Source of the DNA: Planctomycetaceae bacterium
GTDB lineage: Bacteria; Planctomycetota; Planctomycetia; Isosphaerales; Isosphaeraceae
NCBI GenBank assembly: GCA_019237095.1
Contig: JAFAHT010000088.1
Coordinates: 1 to 32,609 of the forward strand
DNA: 32,609 nt
Direction: 5' to 3'
Shown here: one piece after another, positions 6,178 to 14,763 of the stretch
How the letters are laid out: every line of letters starts with the position of its first letter
Position numbering within the stretch: the stretch's first letter is position 1
Notes under the pieces: model-generated
What the model was told of the DNA's origin: nothing
The model's database searches: none
The model's input: the letters and a program-made list of their open reading frames with translations, nothing else
Program-made: the position numbers and the translations under genes

Positions 6178-8358
6178 CTAAACTTGGAAGTACTGAATCT
6201 CCTTGCCTTCGATCAGGATTCCCTGGTCCCGCAGCTTGTTGCGCTCGGCGGTCGTCAGCCTGAGCTGATTGATGGCGACGATCGTCTCGGTCACCCGTTC
6301 GGCTTGCCGCTTCATGACGGCCATGATGCGATCGGCCGTTTCGGAATCTGGACACCGCACGATCATGACAGGTGAGGCGTGCGCCCGCCGCACCCAGCCG
6401 CACCAGTCGCTCACCTGGCGGAGGACGTTCGCTGGCACCTCGTTGGTAGCCAGCCGCCGGAGCCGATCCACGATCTCTGCCGGCTTCATGCCGTAGGCGA
6501 CGGCCTTGACCACGGATTCTCGGGTCAACCGCAACGTCATAGCCCCATGGCCGACGTGCTTTTCTCGCTCGCAAAACGAGATGAGCTCGGCGGCTGGGGC
6601 CGGATTCAGGCCGATGATGATGATGCTGAAATCGGGCTGAACCACCACGCGCGTCTGCGTCGCGGCTTGGCCGGCCGTCTCGGTCGCGTTATCTTCGTGG
6701 CCGAAATACACGCCGAGCCTTCGATGGCGAGCGATGCAAAGGTTGCCATCCGCGTCGATGGCGGCCTGGACGCAGCCCAGCGGAATCAGTCGCTTGCGAA
6801 TCAAATCCGTGAGCAACGCCCGGGCTGCCTGTTCCCGGCGCTCCACCAGGGGTGGCACCGGTCTGCCGTGTTCGAAGACTGCGACCCTCTCGTGGGCCAG
6901 GCCCTGCAAGAGCGGGTTGTACTGCTCGAAGACCAGGTGGTCCAGGACGCTCTCCATGCTGTGGAAGACGCCCAGCGGCAGAGCCGCGAACGACCGGTGG
7001 ATCGATTCCCGGAGTGCCTCGTGATCCTTGGATTTTGCATCCCAGTAGCGAACCGTCCGATCCGGTCTCGTCTTGATCGAGGTCACGTTGGCTCCCAGGA
7101 ATCGGTAGTCGCTTTCGCGACCCCCGTACACCCAGTCGATGCTCGAGATGTACGTGGTGCGCGGGTCAAAGCCACCTCTGTCCGAGGGCACTGGTCGCAA
7201 GAAGTCATAGACCTGGCTGTATTGCTCCTTGAGACTGCTCGAGAGCCACTGACTGCCCCTGGGCGAGATCTCGAGCTGTCTTCGCTTCGGCTGGATTCGT
7301 TTGCCGACCAGCGCGAGACCTTGCGCCCAGTCCTGCGCCTGATTCAATCTCTTTTCCTGGGTCAGTCCCAGAGCATGCATCAACGATGAAGGGAGTTCTC
7401 CCAGGGCCTCGAGAAAACGATCAAGGTCGTTCTGGAAGATCTGGTCGTCTTGCCGCAGCCGGGGCGGCTCGGCGACGACCTCGAGCAGAAACGCTCGCAG
7501 GTCGTCGACGATGATGCTTCCCTCCGGACCGATGGTCTGAAGGTTTTCGCTGACGACGAGTGGCGGACGCTCACGGGGCAGGAGGGCCGCGGCCATGCTT
7601 GCGCGGACGGAAGGCAAGAACCCAACCACAAGCTCGAAAGTCTCCGGATCGAGGTCCTCGAAAACCGCAAGATGAGTAATCAGGGAACCGAGTGCGGCTT
7701 GCAGCTTGTCGGCGGCGATGTCAGGCAGTTTCTTCTCGAGCTCGGCGCGCCTTACGGGGCCATTCGCATCCCGGAGCAATTCGACGATTCGCTCGGCGGC
7801 CGGGTCCTTCAGCGATCGGGCGACCCAGCCGGGCCAGCGGTGACCGACGACGTAGAGACGCAGAGTCTCGTCGAGGTTCAGGCTTTCCTGGAGGCCGGCA
7901 TGCCTGAGCACACTGTCCAGTTCATCCGCCACCATCGGATAAAAGCAGTAACGAACATAATTCTCGAGCAAGCTTGGAAGGTCGCCCCGCAACAGGTGAT
8001 GGCGGTGGAGCGCGCGGACACGTGTCGCGAAGTCGCTGGCGGCGACCACTGCGAAGACCCGGTCGCGGGGTCCGGTTGAGCCGGAATCGCCAAGCTCGAC
8101 GAAGCCCGCCGCCAGCAGTTCCTTGAGCACACTGGCAGCAAAACGGTCGGCCTTGACACTGGGCCGTTTCTGGTGAGGGCTTGGTACCCGTTGCGGTACC
8201 TTGACGTCTCTCAAGTAGGCCAGGCGCGCCCCAGGGGAAAGTGTGTGCCATTTGGCGTCCCACCGGGCCATGTCCTTGAAACTGAATGCCTTCTCGTGGA
8301 AGGCGCGTTGCTCCCACCCCGAAGACCGTGGCGTATTCCAAAGGCTGTATCTGCTCAT
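6178..8358 (-). CDS. Helicase-associated domain protein (Helicase_C_3/XPB-Ssl2 N-terminal-like), no helicase motor
   Basis: The 726-residue protein has no Walker A or DEAH motif. Residues about 571-695 match the helicase-associated domain found N-terminal to bacterial XPB-like helicases: VVQPDFSIII, then LTRESVVKA, YGMKPAEIVDRL and VPANVLRQVSDW. The N-terminal half is helical, with winged-helix-like stretches (for example RRAELEKKLPDIAADKLQAALGS, about 200-225). The role is probably DNA- or protein-binding, but it is unknown. The last four or five residues (QYFQV) and the stop are encoded by the end of the insertion sequence. Before insertion the protein would have ended in EGKEI followed by TGA. 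The start at 8358 is the first ATG of the frame; no strong ribosome binding site precedes it. Confidence 0.8.
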   Translation of the reverse strand: MSRYSLWNTPRSSGWEQRAFHEKAFSFKDMARWDAKWHTLSPGARLAYLRDVKVPQRVPSPHQKRPSVKADRFAASVLKELLAAGFVELGDSGSTGPRDRVFAVVAASDFATRVRALHRHHLLRGDLPSLLENYVRYCFYPMVADELDSVLRHAGLQESLNLDETLRLYVVGHRWPGWVARSLKDPAAERIVELLRDANGPVRRAELEKKLPDIAADKLQAALGSLITHLAVFEDLDPETFELVVGFLPSVRASMAAALLPRERPPLVVSENLQTIGPEGSIIVDDLRAFLLEVVAEPPRLRQDDQIFQNDLDRFLEALGELPSSLMHALGLTQEKRLNQAQDWAQGLALVGKRIQPKRRQLEISPRGSQWLSSSLKEQYSQVYDFLRPVPSDRGGFDPRTTYISSIDWVYGGRESDYRFLGANVTSIKTRPDRTVRYWDAKSKDHEALRESIHRSFAALPLGVFHSMESVLDHLVFEQYNPLLQGLAHERVAVFEHGRPVPPLVERREQAARALLTDLIRKRLIPLGCVQAAIDADGNLCIARHRRLGVYFGHEDNATETAGQAATQTRVVVQPDFSIIIIGLNPAPAAELISFCEREKHVGHGAMTLRLTRESVVKAVAYGMKPAEIVDRLRRLATNEVPANVLRQVSDWCGWVRRAHASPVMIVRCPDSETADRIMAVMKRQAERVTETIVAINQLRLTTAERNKLRDQGILIEGKEIQYFQV
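6182..6196 (-). repeat. Right terminal inverted repeat of the insertion sequence
   Basis: This is the partner of 4873-4887. On the minus strand it encodes the last residues (QYFQV region) of the helicase-associated protein; the TAG stop lies just inside the element at 6178-6180. Confidence 0.75.
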
Positions 8359-8649
8359 GTGGGATGCAGGGGCAAGAACCCGGTTTCTGTTTCGAAGATT
8401 GCTACTGTCGCCCAGTTCCAGGAATCCGAAGTCCCGGCAATCCTCGAAAATTCTCCAGCATGCCGGCGCAGAATTCCAGCGGGTCGACCAGCGACGATCG
8501 ATCGGCCGGTTCTGTCGTCCGTCCGGTCTGGAAAGGCAGTCGACGGGAAATCGCCGCCAGACTGGACAGTACGGTTTTCGTGCGTGGACACTCCGCGATA
8601 TCCTGACCGGTGGGGTCGCATGTTGAAGAGGTTTCTGGGAGGTCTACCA

Positions 8650-8877
8650 ATGGCCACCGAGGAAGAACGAAAGCACGCGTACAAGGCATTCAAGAAGCGC
8701 CTCAAGCTGATGCGTCTCGACGACGAATCGGGCCTGAGCCACGGCAGCAAGACGTCGCGGATTGGCGGCATCACACCGCCGCCGGGCCATCCGGCGGGAG
8801 TATGGGATGAGCTCGTCGCCGAGGGGAAGCTCAAGAAAGAGGGACACGGCATCTACTCGATGGCCGGGGAGCTGTAG
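8650..8877 (+). CDS. Small conserved-looking hypothetical protein (75 residues)
   Basis: The ATG at 8650 is preceded by GGGAGG at a good distance; longer frames upstream are open by chance. The protein starts MATEEERKHAYKAFKKRLKL, a basic amphipathic helix, then has a flexible Gly/Pro segment (GITPPPGHPAG) and a C-terminal helix-turn WDELVAEGKLKKEG. I recall similar short proteins from planctomycete genomes but no function. It is transcribed divergently from the helicase-associated gene (291-base gap) and converges on the next gene 25 bases downstream. Confidence 0.75.
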   Translation: MATEEERKHAYKAFKKRLKLMRLDDESGLSHGSKTSRIGGITPPPGHPAGVWDELVAEGKLKKEGHGIYSMAGEL

Positions 8878-8902
8878 CCTTTACAGAACCCGCACGAATC
8901 GG

Positions 8903-9355
8903 TCACGGGGCTTTGTGATCAGGCATTTCGGTGGTGCGGATGATCTCGCCTCGGGCACGCAGGATGGCAATCAGACCGTCGAACCGCCAATGGCCGTTTT
9001 CGGAGATGAACTGGTAAACCGGACCGATGCGGTTGGTCGGGCAGATCCATACATTCGGCCCTTCTCGCCAGGCCTGGAAGTTCTTGTTGATGGTTCGAGG
9101 AAGGCCCCCGATGCCCCCCTCGGGACCGAGCGACAGGGAGCGGGTGGACAGGTAGCGCGAAGAGCACAATCGGCGCGCCGCGGTCAGACGCTCCACGTCG
9201 GAGAGATCGGTACGGTTGCCTGCCGCGACTAGCTCCGAATAGATGCGTACCGCCTCACGCACCGGCCGGGTCGAGATAATCTCGTAGGCCAGCGCGGCGC
9301 CCGCCAGAAGCAAGATCGCCCCGATGATCAGAACAAGGCGGGTTCGGGTCGTCAT
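8903..9355 (-). CDS. Membrane-anchored hypothetical protein (150 residues)
   Basis: Residues about 6-24 form a single hydrophobic segment (LVLIIGAILLLAGAALAYEI) that is either an uncleaved anchor or a signal peptide. The rest is soluble and would lie outside the membrane; it contains two cysteines (RLCSSRY, WICPTN) that could form a disulphide. Two aromatic strands, PNVWICPTN and ENGHWRFDGL, suggest a small mixed fold. It is on the same strand as the GTPase operon and starts 28 bases after that operon's last stop codon, so it may be its fourth gene. The family is not recognised. Confidence 0.7.
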   Translation of the reverse strand: MTTRTRLVLIIGAILLLAGAALAYEIISTRPVREAVRIYSELVAAGNRTDLSDVERLTAARRLCSSRYLSTRSLSLGPEGGIGGLPRTINKNFQAWREGPNVWICPTNRIGPVYQFISENGHWRFDGLIAILRARGEIIRTTEMPDHKAP

Positions 9356-9383
9356 GGGAGTGATGTCAAAACGAATCGATCGC

Positions 9384-10844
9384 TCATTTCTTGAGCCGCT
9401 TCTTGAGGTCGTCGCGGAGGCGTTCGATGACCGAATCAGTCTTGGCCTGGACGAGCAGTTGCTGGACGACGGTCTTGATGCCTTTCGGACCCCACTGGCA
9501 ACCCTGGCGAAGGTAGGTCTTGGCTCCGTGGCCGATCACGTAGGAGGTGGACGCCGCGGCGCCGGCCTGGGTCAGGCCGATTGCCCCATAGCCGAGCGCG
9601 GTGAGCGGGCCGGCAAGGCCGCCGGTCATGATCGTCAGGCCGGCCATCGCCGACTTGACCCCGCTGGTCACCAGCCGAGTCGCCACCTGCAGGAGCCCCA
9701 TGGCCCCCAGCGCGATCGTCATGTCGCGGACGAGCTTGATGGCTGAGGACCGGGTCAGCGGAATGGCATAGACCTTGCTGAGGGCGATGATCATACCGAC
9801 ATCGACCGCCAGCCCGCCCGCAAGGTCGGCGACGGGAATCGGGTTGAGTCCCACGGCTGCTCCCTTGGCTAGCGAGAAGTTCCAGATCAGGCGGTTGGCC
9901 GCGTCGTCGCGGATCCGGACCTTGCGGCGGACGATCTCCTCGTGCAGATCGCCGGCCAGGAGCAGGGTGTTCAGGGCCACGAGCGCCTTGCCCTCGCGTT
10001 CGAGCACGTCCAGGATGCGGGCCTTGAGCGGCTCGATGACCGGCGCGGGCCGTTCCCAGACGATCTTCGAGATGCCGTCGGGCTGCTGGATCTTGATCCG
10101 GATCGGGTCCGGTCGGGCCGCGGTCAGGACGATGTCCTCGGGGTGGATCAGGCCTTTCACCCGCTCGTCCTCGAGCTTGGCGTGGATCTGCTGGCGATCG
10201 GTCTCGGGATAGCGGTCGATTTGGTTGAAGACAAGGATGATCGGCTTCTGGTGCGACCGCAGCTCCGAGAGCGCCTGGACCTCCCTGCGCTGCATGTCGC
10301 CAGAGACGATGAAGAGGATCAGGTCGGCCGTCCGGGCCACCTCGCGAGCCAGGGTTTCGCGGACCTCGCCGCCAACCTCGTCGATACCCGGCGTGTCGAC
10401 CAAGACCAGGCGCGCCTGATCGAGCCCCGAGGACCCCCTGGCCCCCTGCTCCCAGCGCTGGGCCGAACGGGTGATCGTGGTGCCATGCGTGGCGCCAACC
10501 TCGAAGATGTCGCGGCCCAGCAGGGCATTGAGGACCGAAGACTTGCCGCGACTGACCATGCCGAACGCGGCGATCTCGATGGTCGTCTCGTCGAGCTTCT
10601 TCGTTAGCTCGCGGAGCTGGCCGATCTCGTTGGCAAGAGCTTTTTGTTCCTCGGGGGTGAGCTTCAGGCCGGCGAGGGTTGTCTCCAGACTGTCGCGGGC
10701 GCGCTCGACGGCGTCGGAGTCGTCGACGGAGCCCTTGGCGGAAATTGGACTTCTGTCAAGTTGCTCGAGTAACGGATCGAGCTCCGCCGGGATGGCGGTT
10801 TGAGGCAAGGTGCCCTGATCTGGATCCACGGTCGGTTCGGCCAT
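9384..10844 (-). CDS. DUF697-type membrane-associated GTPase (dynamin/Era-like), first paralog
   Basis: The 486-residue protein has a complete G domain. The P-loop GMVSRGKSS is at 95-103, a switch I threonine at about 122-123, DTPG at 150-153 and NQID at 207-210. The region after about residue 320 is rich in Gly/Ala/Leu helices (GAAVGLNPIPVADLAGGLAV and following), typical of DUF697 proteins that associate with membranes, and ends in a basic amphipathic helix. The motif YLRQGCQWGPKGI near the C-terminus is shared with the second GTPase, so the two are paralogs. It starts 12 bases after the amidase stop and is therefore the third gene of a GTPase-amidase-GTPase operon. The cellular job is unknown; membrane remodelling or stress response is a family-level guess. 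Confidence 0.85.
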   Translation of the reverse strand: MAEPTVDPDQGTLPQTAIPAELDPLLEQLDRSPISAKGSVDDSDAVERARDSLETTLAGLKLTPEEQKALANEIGQLRELTKKLDETTIEIAAFGMVSRGKSSVLNALLGRDIFEVGATHGTTITRSAQRWEQGARGSSGLDQARLVLVDTPGIDEVGGEVRETLAREVARTADLILFIVSGDMQRREVQALSELRSHQKPIILVFNQIDRYPETDRQQIHAKLEDERVKGLIHPEDIVLTAARPDPIRIKIQQPDGISKIVWERPAPVIEPLKARILDVLEREGKALVALNTLLLAGDLHEEIVRRKVRIRDDAANRLIWNFSLAKGAAVGLNPIPVADLAGGLAVDVGMIIALSKVYAIPLTRSSAIKLVRDMTIALGAMGLLQVATRLVTSGVKSAMAGLTIMTGGLAGPLTALGYGAIGLTQAGAAASTSYVIGHGAKTYLRQGCQWGPKGIKTVVQQLLVQAKTDSVIERLRDDLKKRLKK

Positions 10845-10856
10845 GACGGGCGATTC

Positions 10857-12182
10857 TCACACTCGATGGGCGGAACGGGTCCATTGCTCGCATTGCCCGG
10901 CCACTCGAAGCAACCCGAGATCGGAGCCGGGCCTTCCAATCAACTGGACAGCCAGGGGAAGCTGTTCCGCGGAAAAACCGAGGGGAAAGCTCACGGTGGG
11001 GAACCCCAGGTAACTCCAGGGGGAATTGAACGCCGGATCGCCCGTGCTCGACCGGTCGGGGGCTGGCCCAATCGCGGCGGGCGTGATCAGAGCATCCAGG
11101 TCGTCCATCAATGCAAGCATGCTTGAGGCGTAGCTCGCCTTCAATCCATGGGCCAGCTCCACGACCGCTGCGGGAATTGTCCCTCCCTCGATAATGAGCT
11201 CCGAAATCCGGGGAGGGTATGCCTCGGGCAACAAGGAAAACCGCTCGCCATGGACCTCGGTGGCCTCGGCCGCCATGATCGCGCGGTGGTGGCTCAGCAG
11301 GTCCTCAAGGAAACCGGGCTCGTTCAATTCAAAGACCGTGGCGCCCCAGTCTTCAAACCACTTCAAGAAGGCACCCATCGCCCAGCGCATCTCGGCGTGG
11401 GCGCGATTGTCGAAGAACCCGCCCAGACGTCCCAACCGGGGAGGGCTCTGAACAAGGTCACGCTCCTGGCGAGCTTCCACCCGGGCAGGTCCTCGGTCGC
11501 AAACCGACTGGTAGATCGTCCAGAGGTCGCCCACCGAGCGGGCAATCGGCCCCGGATGATCGAGGCTGGGAGCAAACGGGAAGACGCCTGTCGTGCTCAC
11601 GTGCCCGAACGTCGGCTTCATTCCGGCGACGCCGCAGAAAGCGGCTGGCCGGGTGATCGAGCCGCCAGTTTGAGTGCCGATCGCTCCCAGGCACATGCCG
11701 CAGGCCACGGCCGCGGCCGAGCCGCTCGACGATCCTCCTGGGGTTCGGTCGATGCTCCAGGGATTGCGGCTGACTGGGGGATCGATCCATGCATAGGCCG
11801 TCGTGACCGTTTTTCCCAGGATGACCGCCCCCGCATCCCGAAGCCGGGTCACAATCGTGGCGTCTTCAAGGGCGAGCCGACCCGTCCCGCGGAGCGAGCC
11901 GCATCCGGTCGGTAGCCCCTCCACATCAATGATGTCCTTCACCCCGATCGGAATCCCGTGTAGCGGCCCGCGGTCGCGTCCGGCTTGCAGCTCGGCGTCG
12001 AGATCACGCGCCTGGACCAGGGCGCCGTCTCGGTCCACAATCACCCAGGCCCGGACCTCGTGCTCTCTCTCCTCAATTCGATCAAGGCACGATTGGAGGA
12101 CGCCCTCGCAGGTGACCTGGCCCTGGCGAAGCCGCCGGGCCGTGCCGGCAATCGTCTCGTGGTCATCGGGAAAGAGCTTCAT
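10857..12182 (-). CDS. Amidase signature family hydrolase
   Basis: The 441-residue protein starts at the ATG at 12182, which overlaps the upstream GTPase stop by 4 bases (ATGA); the frame is open further upstream but only as an antisense-like shadow of the GTPase. The Ser-cisSer-Lys triad is visible: K82 in GIPIGVKDII, the cis-serine in PGGSSSGSAAAV (151-155) and the nucleophile S175 in TQTGGSITRPA. No tRNA-amidation partner genes are nearby, and it is shorter than GatA, so it is more likely a general amide hydrolase. The substrate cannot be told from sequence. Its position between two membrane GTPase paralogs is unusual and suggests a shared process. Confidence 0.85.
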   Translation of the reverse strand: MKLFPDDHETIAGTARRLRQGQVTCEGVLQSCLDRIEEREHEVRAWVIVDRDGALVQARDLDAELQAGRDRGPLHGIPIGVKDIIDVEGLPTGCGSLRGTGRLALEDATIVTRLRDAGAVILGKTVTTAYAWIDPPVSRNPWSIDRTPGGSSSGSAAAVACGMCLGAIGTQTGGSITRPAAFCGVAGMKPTFGHVSTTGVFPFAPSLDHPGPIARSVGDLWTIYQSVCDRGPARVEARQERDLVQSPPRLGRLGGFFDNRAHAEMRWAMGAFLKWFEDWGATVFELNEPGFLEDLLSHHRAIMAAEATEVHGERFSLLPEAYPPRISELIIEGGTIPAAVVELAHGLKASYASSMLALMDDLDALITPAAIGPAPDRSSTGDPAFNSPWSYLGFPTVSFPLGFSAEQLPLAVQLIGRPGSDLGLLRVAGQCEQWTRSAHRV

Positions 12183-13765
12183 CGGTCCACCTTCCGGGCC
12201 GATGAAGCAGGGCCTGTACTCGTGCCCGGGTGGAACTTCTGGAGAACCCTGTGCACAAACTGACCGGCGAAGTCCTGGAGGAACTCGGATCGGCTGGTCT
12301 GCTCGAACTGGTGAAGCACGGTCTCGTTGATTCCTCCTGGGCCCCACGACTGACCCTGGCGGAAGTAATCGATGAAGGCCCTGCCAGAGATCCGGGTCAG
12401 GTATGCCATGGTCACGGCCTGAACGGCTCCCCCGGCCGCGAAGCCCACGAGCGTTCGCTTGAACACCCCGGCGATCAGCGATGTGGCCGCTTCGATGAGC
12501 CCGAGCTTGAGCACGGACTGCACCATCTGGGCCGCCAGATTGCGAACTTGGCCCGCCGTCAGCTCCACGCCCTGCACCCGGGCCAGCTCGGAGATCATCT
12601 CGAGCTGCACTGCGCCTCCGGCCAGGATGTCGAGCGCGGGAATCGGGTTGGCGAAGACAGTTGCCGCGGTGATCCACTGGTGATGTTCGACGACCTCCAG
12701 CGCCCGGCGGACCCTCTCCTGTGCCAGTTGCTCCTTGGCTTCTTGCTCAAGGATCCGGCCCCGGACAAGGAGGTTGGCCGCATGCAGCAGCTTGCCCTCG
12801 TGGCGCAGAACCTCGACGATCCGCGATTGGAGGGCCGCGATATCCGGTTCCTCTTTCTCCAGAACGATCTCGAACGAGCCGTCGGGCCGCTGCAAGCGGA
12901 CGGGCATGGGCCGGGGAGCCGCGGCGACGGGAACGATGTCGGTAGGATCGATCAGGCCCGAGAGCCGCTCGCGCAGCTTCGCCAGAATCGCCGCCAGGTC
13001 GTCGTCGGGAAAACGGTCCTTCTTGTTCATCACGACGATCGAGCGTTTCCCCAGTCGGGCCAGCTCGATCAGGGGCGAGTACTCGCTGCGGATCAGGTCA
13101 TGATCGACGACGAAGAGCAGCAGATCGGCACGGACGGCCAGAGCGCGGGCCTCGATCTCTCGCGCCTCGCCGGCTTCTCCCGCCTCTGACATGCCAGGCG
13201 TGTCGGTCACATCAACGATCGCATCGACCGACCTGAGCTGGTAGGTATGGCTTTCACCGTGGCGGGTCGTTCCCATGACCGCCTCGGTCGTTCCGACGTT
13301 GCGGCCGATCAGAGCATTGATCAGCGAGGTCTTGCCTGCCGACACGGTGCCGAAGACGACCACGTACAGAGTGCTGACCTCATGCTGTCGCTCGGTGTGA
13401 AGCTGAGAAAGCTCCCGCGCCAGCTCGGCTTTACGCTGCGGATCGCTGACCCGGTCGATGAATTCGCCAGCGCGCTGGGCCTGCACTCCGGCAGCCCTGG
13501 TCAGGTCATCGGCAATGGGAACAGGTGCGGAAACGGGCTCTTCTTGCTCACGCGGACGGCGGATCTGCTTGAGCAGTCCTGCCGCGGCCAGCGGCAGCAC
13601 GATCAGTAGGACCAGGGCCAGAAGGAGCGCGGCGGGAAGGCTCAAGGAGCGAAGCCAGGGTCCGAAGCGATCCTGGTTGCCGGCGAGGACGAAGACCAGG
13701 GCGGCTAGCAAGATCGCCAGGGTCGAGAGTATCAAGAGAACGGAAAGGTTCCGTGCGCGTCTCAT
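12179..13765 (-). CDS. DUF697-type membrane GTPase with two N-terminal transmembrane helices, second paralog
   Basis: I use the ATG at 13765 (start MRRARNLSV), because it places a basic N-terminus before the first membrane helix. An ATG 21 codons upstream (13828) is also possible. Two hydrophobic helices (LLILSTLAILLAALVFVLAG and PAALLLALVLLIVLPLAAAG) precede a G domain with FGTVSAGKTS, DTPGM and MNKKD; the P-loop is about residue 140 of the 528-residue form. The C-terminal half has the DUF697-like hydrophobic region and the motif YFRQGQSWGPGGI shared with the first paralog. It is the first gene of the operon and overlaps the amidase by 4 bases. Paired dynamin-like GTPases often act as heteromers at membranes, which may hold here. 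Confidence 0.8.
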   Translation of the reverse strand: MRRARNLSVLLILSTLAILLAALVFVLAGNQDRFGPWLRSLSLPAALLLALVLLIVLPLAAAGLLKQIRRPREQEEPVSAPVPIADDLTRAAGVQAQRAGEFIDRVSDPQRKAELARELSQLHTERQHEVSTLYVVVFGTVSAGKTSLINALIGRNVGTTEAVMGTTRHGESHTYQLRSVDAIVDVTDTPGMSEAGEAGEAREIEARALAVRADLLLFVVDHDLIRSEYSPLIELARLGKRSIVVMNKKDRFPDDDLAAILAKLRERLSGLIDPTDIVPVAAAPRPMPVRLQRPDGSFEIVLEKEEPDIAALQSRIVEVLRHEGKLLHAANLLVRGRILEQEAKEQLAQERVRRALEVVEHHQWITAATVFANPIPALDILAGGAVQLEMISELARVQGVELTAGQVRNLAAQMVQSVLKLGLIEAATSLIAGVFKRTLVGFAAGGAVQAVTMAYLTRISGRAFIDYFRQGQSWGPGGINETVLHQFEQTSRSEFLQDFAGQFVHRVLQKFHPGTSTGPASSARKVDR

Positions 13766-13943
13766 GCCACCGGCCGCCTCTGGCTGTGGGTCGCTGCGGC
13801 GTGGTGAGCAGCAGAGATCGGTGCCCATTCCGCCAGATCAATTCTGACGCGTAAAGGCGGCCGATGGCTAGACCTCTATGGATGCCTTGTCCGCGCAGCC
13901 TATGAGATTGTAGTTCAACGGAGCAGAAAAGGGGACGCGAGCA

Positions 13944-13990
13944 GAAACAGGGACGCAGCTAGAATCAATAACTAGCTGCGTCCCCGTTTC
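13944..13990. repeat. Strong palindrome, 19-bp arms with one mismatch and 9-base loop
   Basis: GGGACGCAGCTAG at 13950-13962 is the exact reverse complement of 13972-13984. The pairing extends outward to GAAAC with one mismatch, giving 19-base arms at 13944-13962 and 13972-13990. A partial additional copy (GGGGACGCGAGCAGAAAC) lies just to the left. It forms the broken 3' end of a transposase remnant and could act as a hairpin terminator, a REP-like element or a target of hairpin-specific transposition. Confidence 0.7.
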
Positions 13991-14288
13991 CAGTCCGGGT
14001 CGTCTTTGTCGTTGGCGAGTTTCTTGCCCTGGGGGCTCAACCACGCGGCGATCCGCTTGACCGCGGCACGGCACGACCGGTCCGGACTGAGCATCTGCCA
14101 GAGAAACGCCCAGGTCGTCAGCAAGGGAGTGTAGATGATAGTCTTCCATGTAGCCCCTTCCTCCGTGAGGATCAGTGCGAGGTCTTCGGGGGGAGAAGCT
14201 CGCCCCAACCGAAATCGAGATCGGGTTGCTCTGGTTGGTTCAGGCGAACGATCTGATGCCGCAGTCGGGCCGTGGTAGAGTGTGCCAT
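13972..14288 (-). pseudogene. Frameshifted and truncated N-terminal part of an IS4-family transposase
   Basis: The start is the ATG at 14288, giving MAHSTTARLRHQIVRL and on to FGWGELLPP. There the frame is lost at a run of six C (about 14189-14194). In the next frame the protein continues as PPEDLALILTEEG, then YTPLLTTWAFLWQMLS and DRSCRAAVKR. This matches the N-terminal domain of IS4-type transposases that begin with the F-T-P-L-x-T-L-W-x-F helix. After about 100 residues the sequence runs into the palindrome at 13990 and stops, so the whole DDE core is missing. It is unrelated in sequence to the intact insertion sequence at 4873-6196. Confidence 0.7.
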
Positions 14289-14763
14289 GAGAGGCCTCCG
14301 TGTCGCTTGAACGTGTCCTGGACAGACATGGAATCAAGCGCCGGAGGTCTTCTTTCCATATCAATTCCCGACTCAAGACACCGCGTCGAGACTTACTCCT
14401 AAGTTATTCGTTTGTGTTTCTGCATAAGTGACATGGAAGCAAAGACTTACGGGCTCAGGAACCGCCATTCCGGTCTGACCCCGCCGCGCCCAGAGTTTTT
14501 CGCGACCCCCTCGCAGCCCCGAAAAACAAAGGGGTTACGAACAGGGCACGCGGCTCGGAACCCTCAGGCTTCGGTTGGCAGGACTCTGGAAAGGGAGGTA
14601 TATTAGGGTAACTTGAACTTGGTCGCTCAGATATCCATTCATCGCGCGCGGTTTCCAGAAGAGGCGTCGCGCCGTTGATAAGTTCTTGCCAGCATTATCT
14701 TGTGCCTGGCACATTCTATTTCGCCGGCGCTCCTCCCTCTGACTCCTTGGCAGGAGAGATCCG
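14289..14763. other. Intergenic stretch without a recognisable gene
   Basis: This holds the upstream flank of the dead transposase and the leader of the coiled-coil/HEAT gene. Short inverted repeats such as GTTTTTCG / CGAAAAAC near 14495-14527 are visible. A possible promoter lies near 14600-14620 but has no clear consensus pair. Confidence 0.45.

Larger units (their letters stand above)
4873..6196 (+). mobile_element. IS4-superfamily insertion sequence, about 1.32 kb, apparently intact
   Basis: The element is bounded by near-perfect terminal inverted repeats. TCAGTAGTTCCAAGT at 4873-4887 matches the reverse complement of 6182-6196 at 14 of 15 positions. It contains one complete transposase gene. 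The flanks end in ATC on the left (4870-4872) and begin with ATC on the right (6197-6199), compatible with a short target duplication. The right repeat overlaps the end of the convergent helicase-associated gene. Removing the element and one ATC restores a sequence in which that gene ends with Ile and TGA. Confidence 0.8.

Noticed and set aside
6378-7389. 336-codon plus-strand frame
   Set aside because: Antisense shadow of the helicase-associated gene, with no domain and no ribosome binding site.
12183-12677. 165-codon N-terminal extension of the amidase
   Set aside because: It is the antisense-free shadow frame within the GTPase gene; the amidase family starts at MKLFPDD, and the ATGA overlap is the natural coupling.
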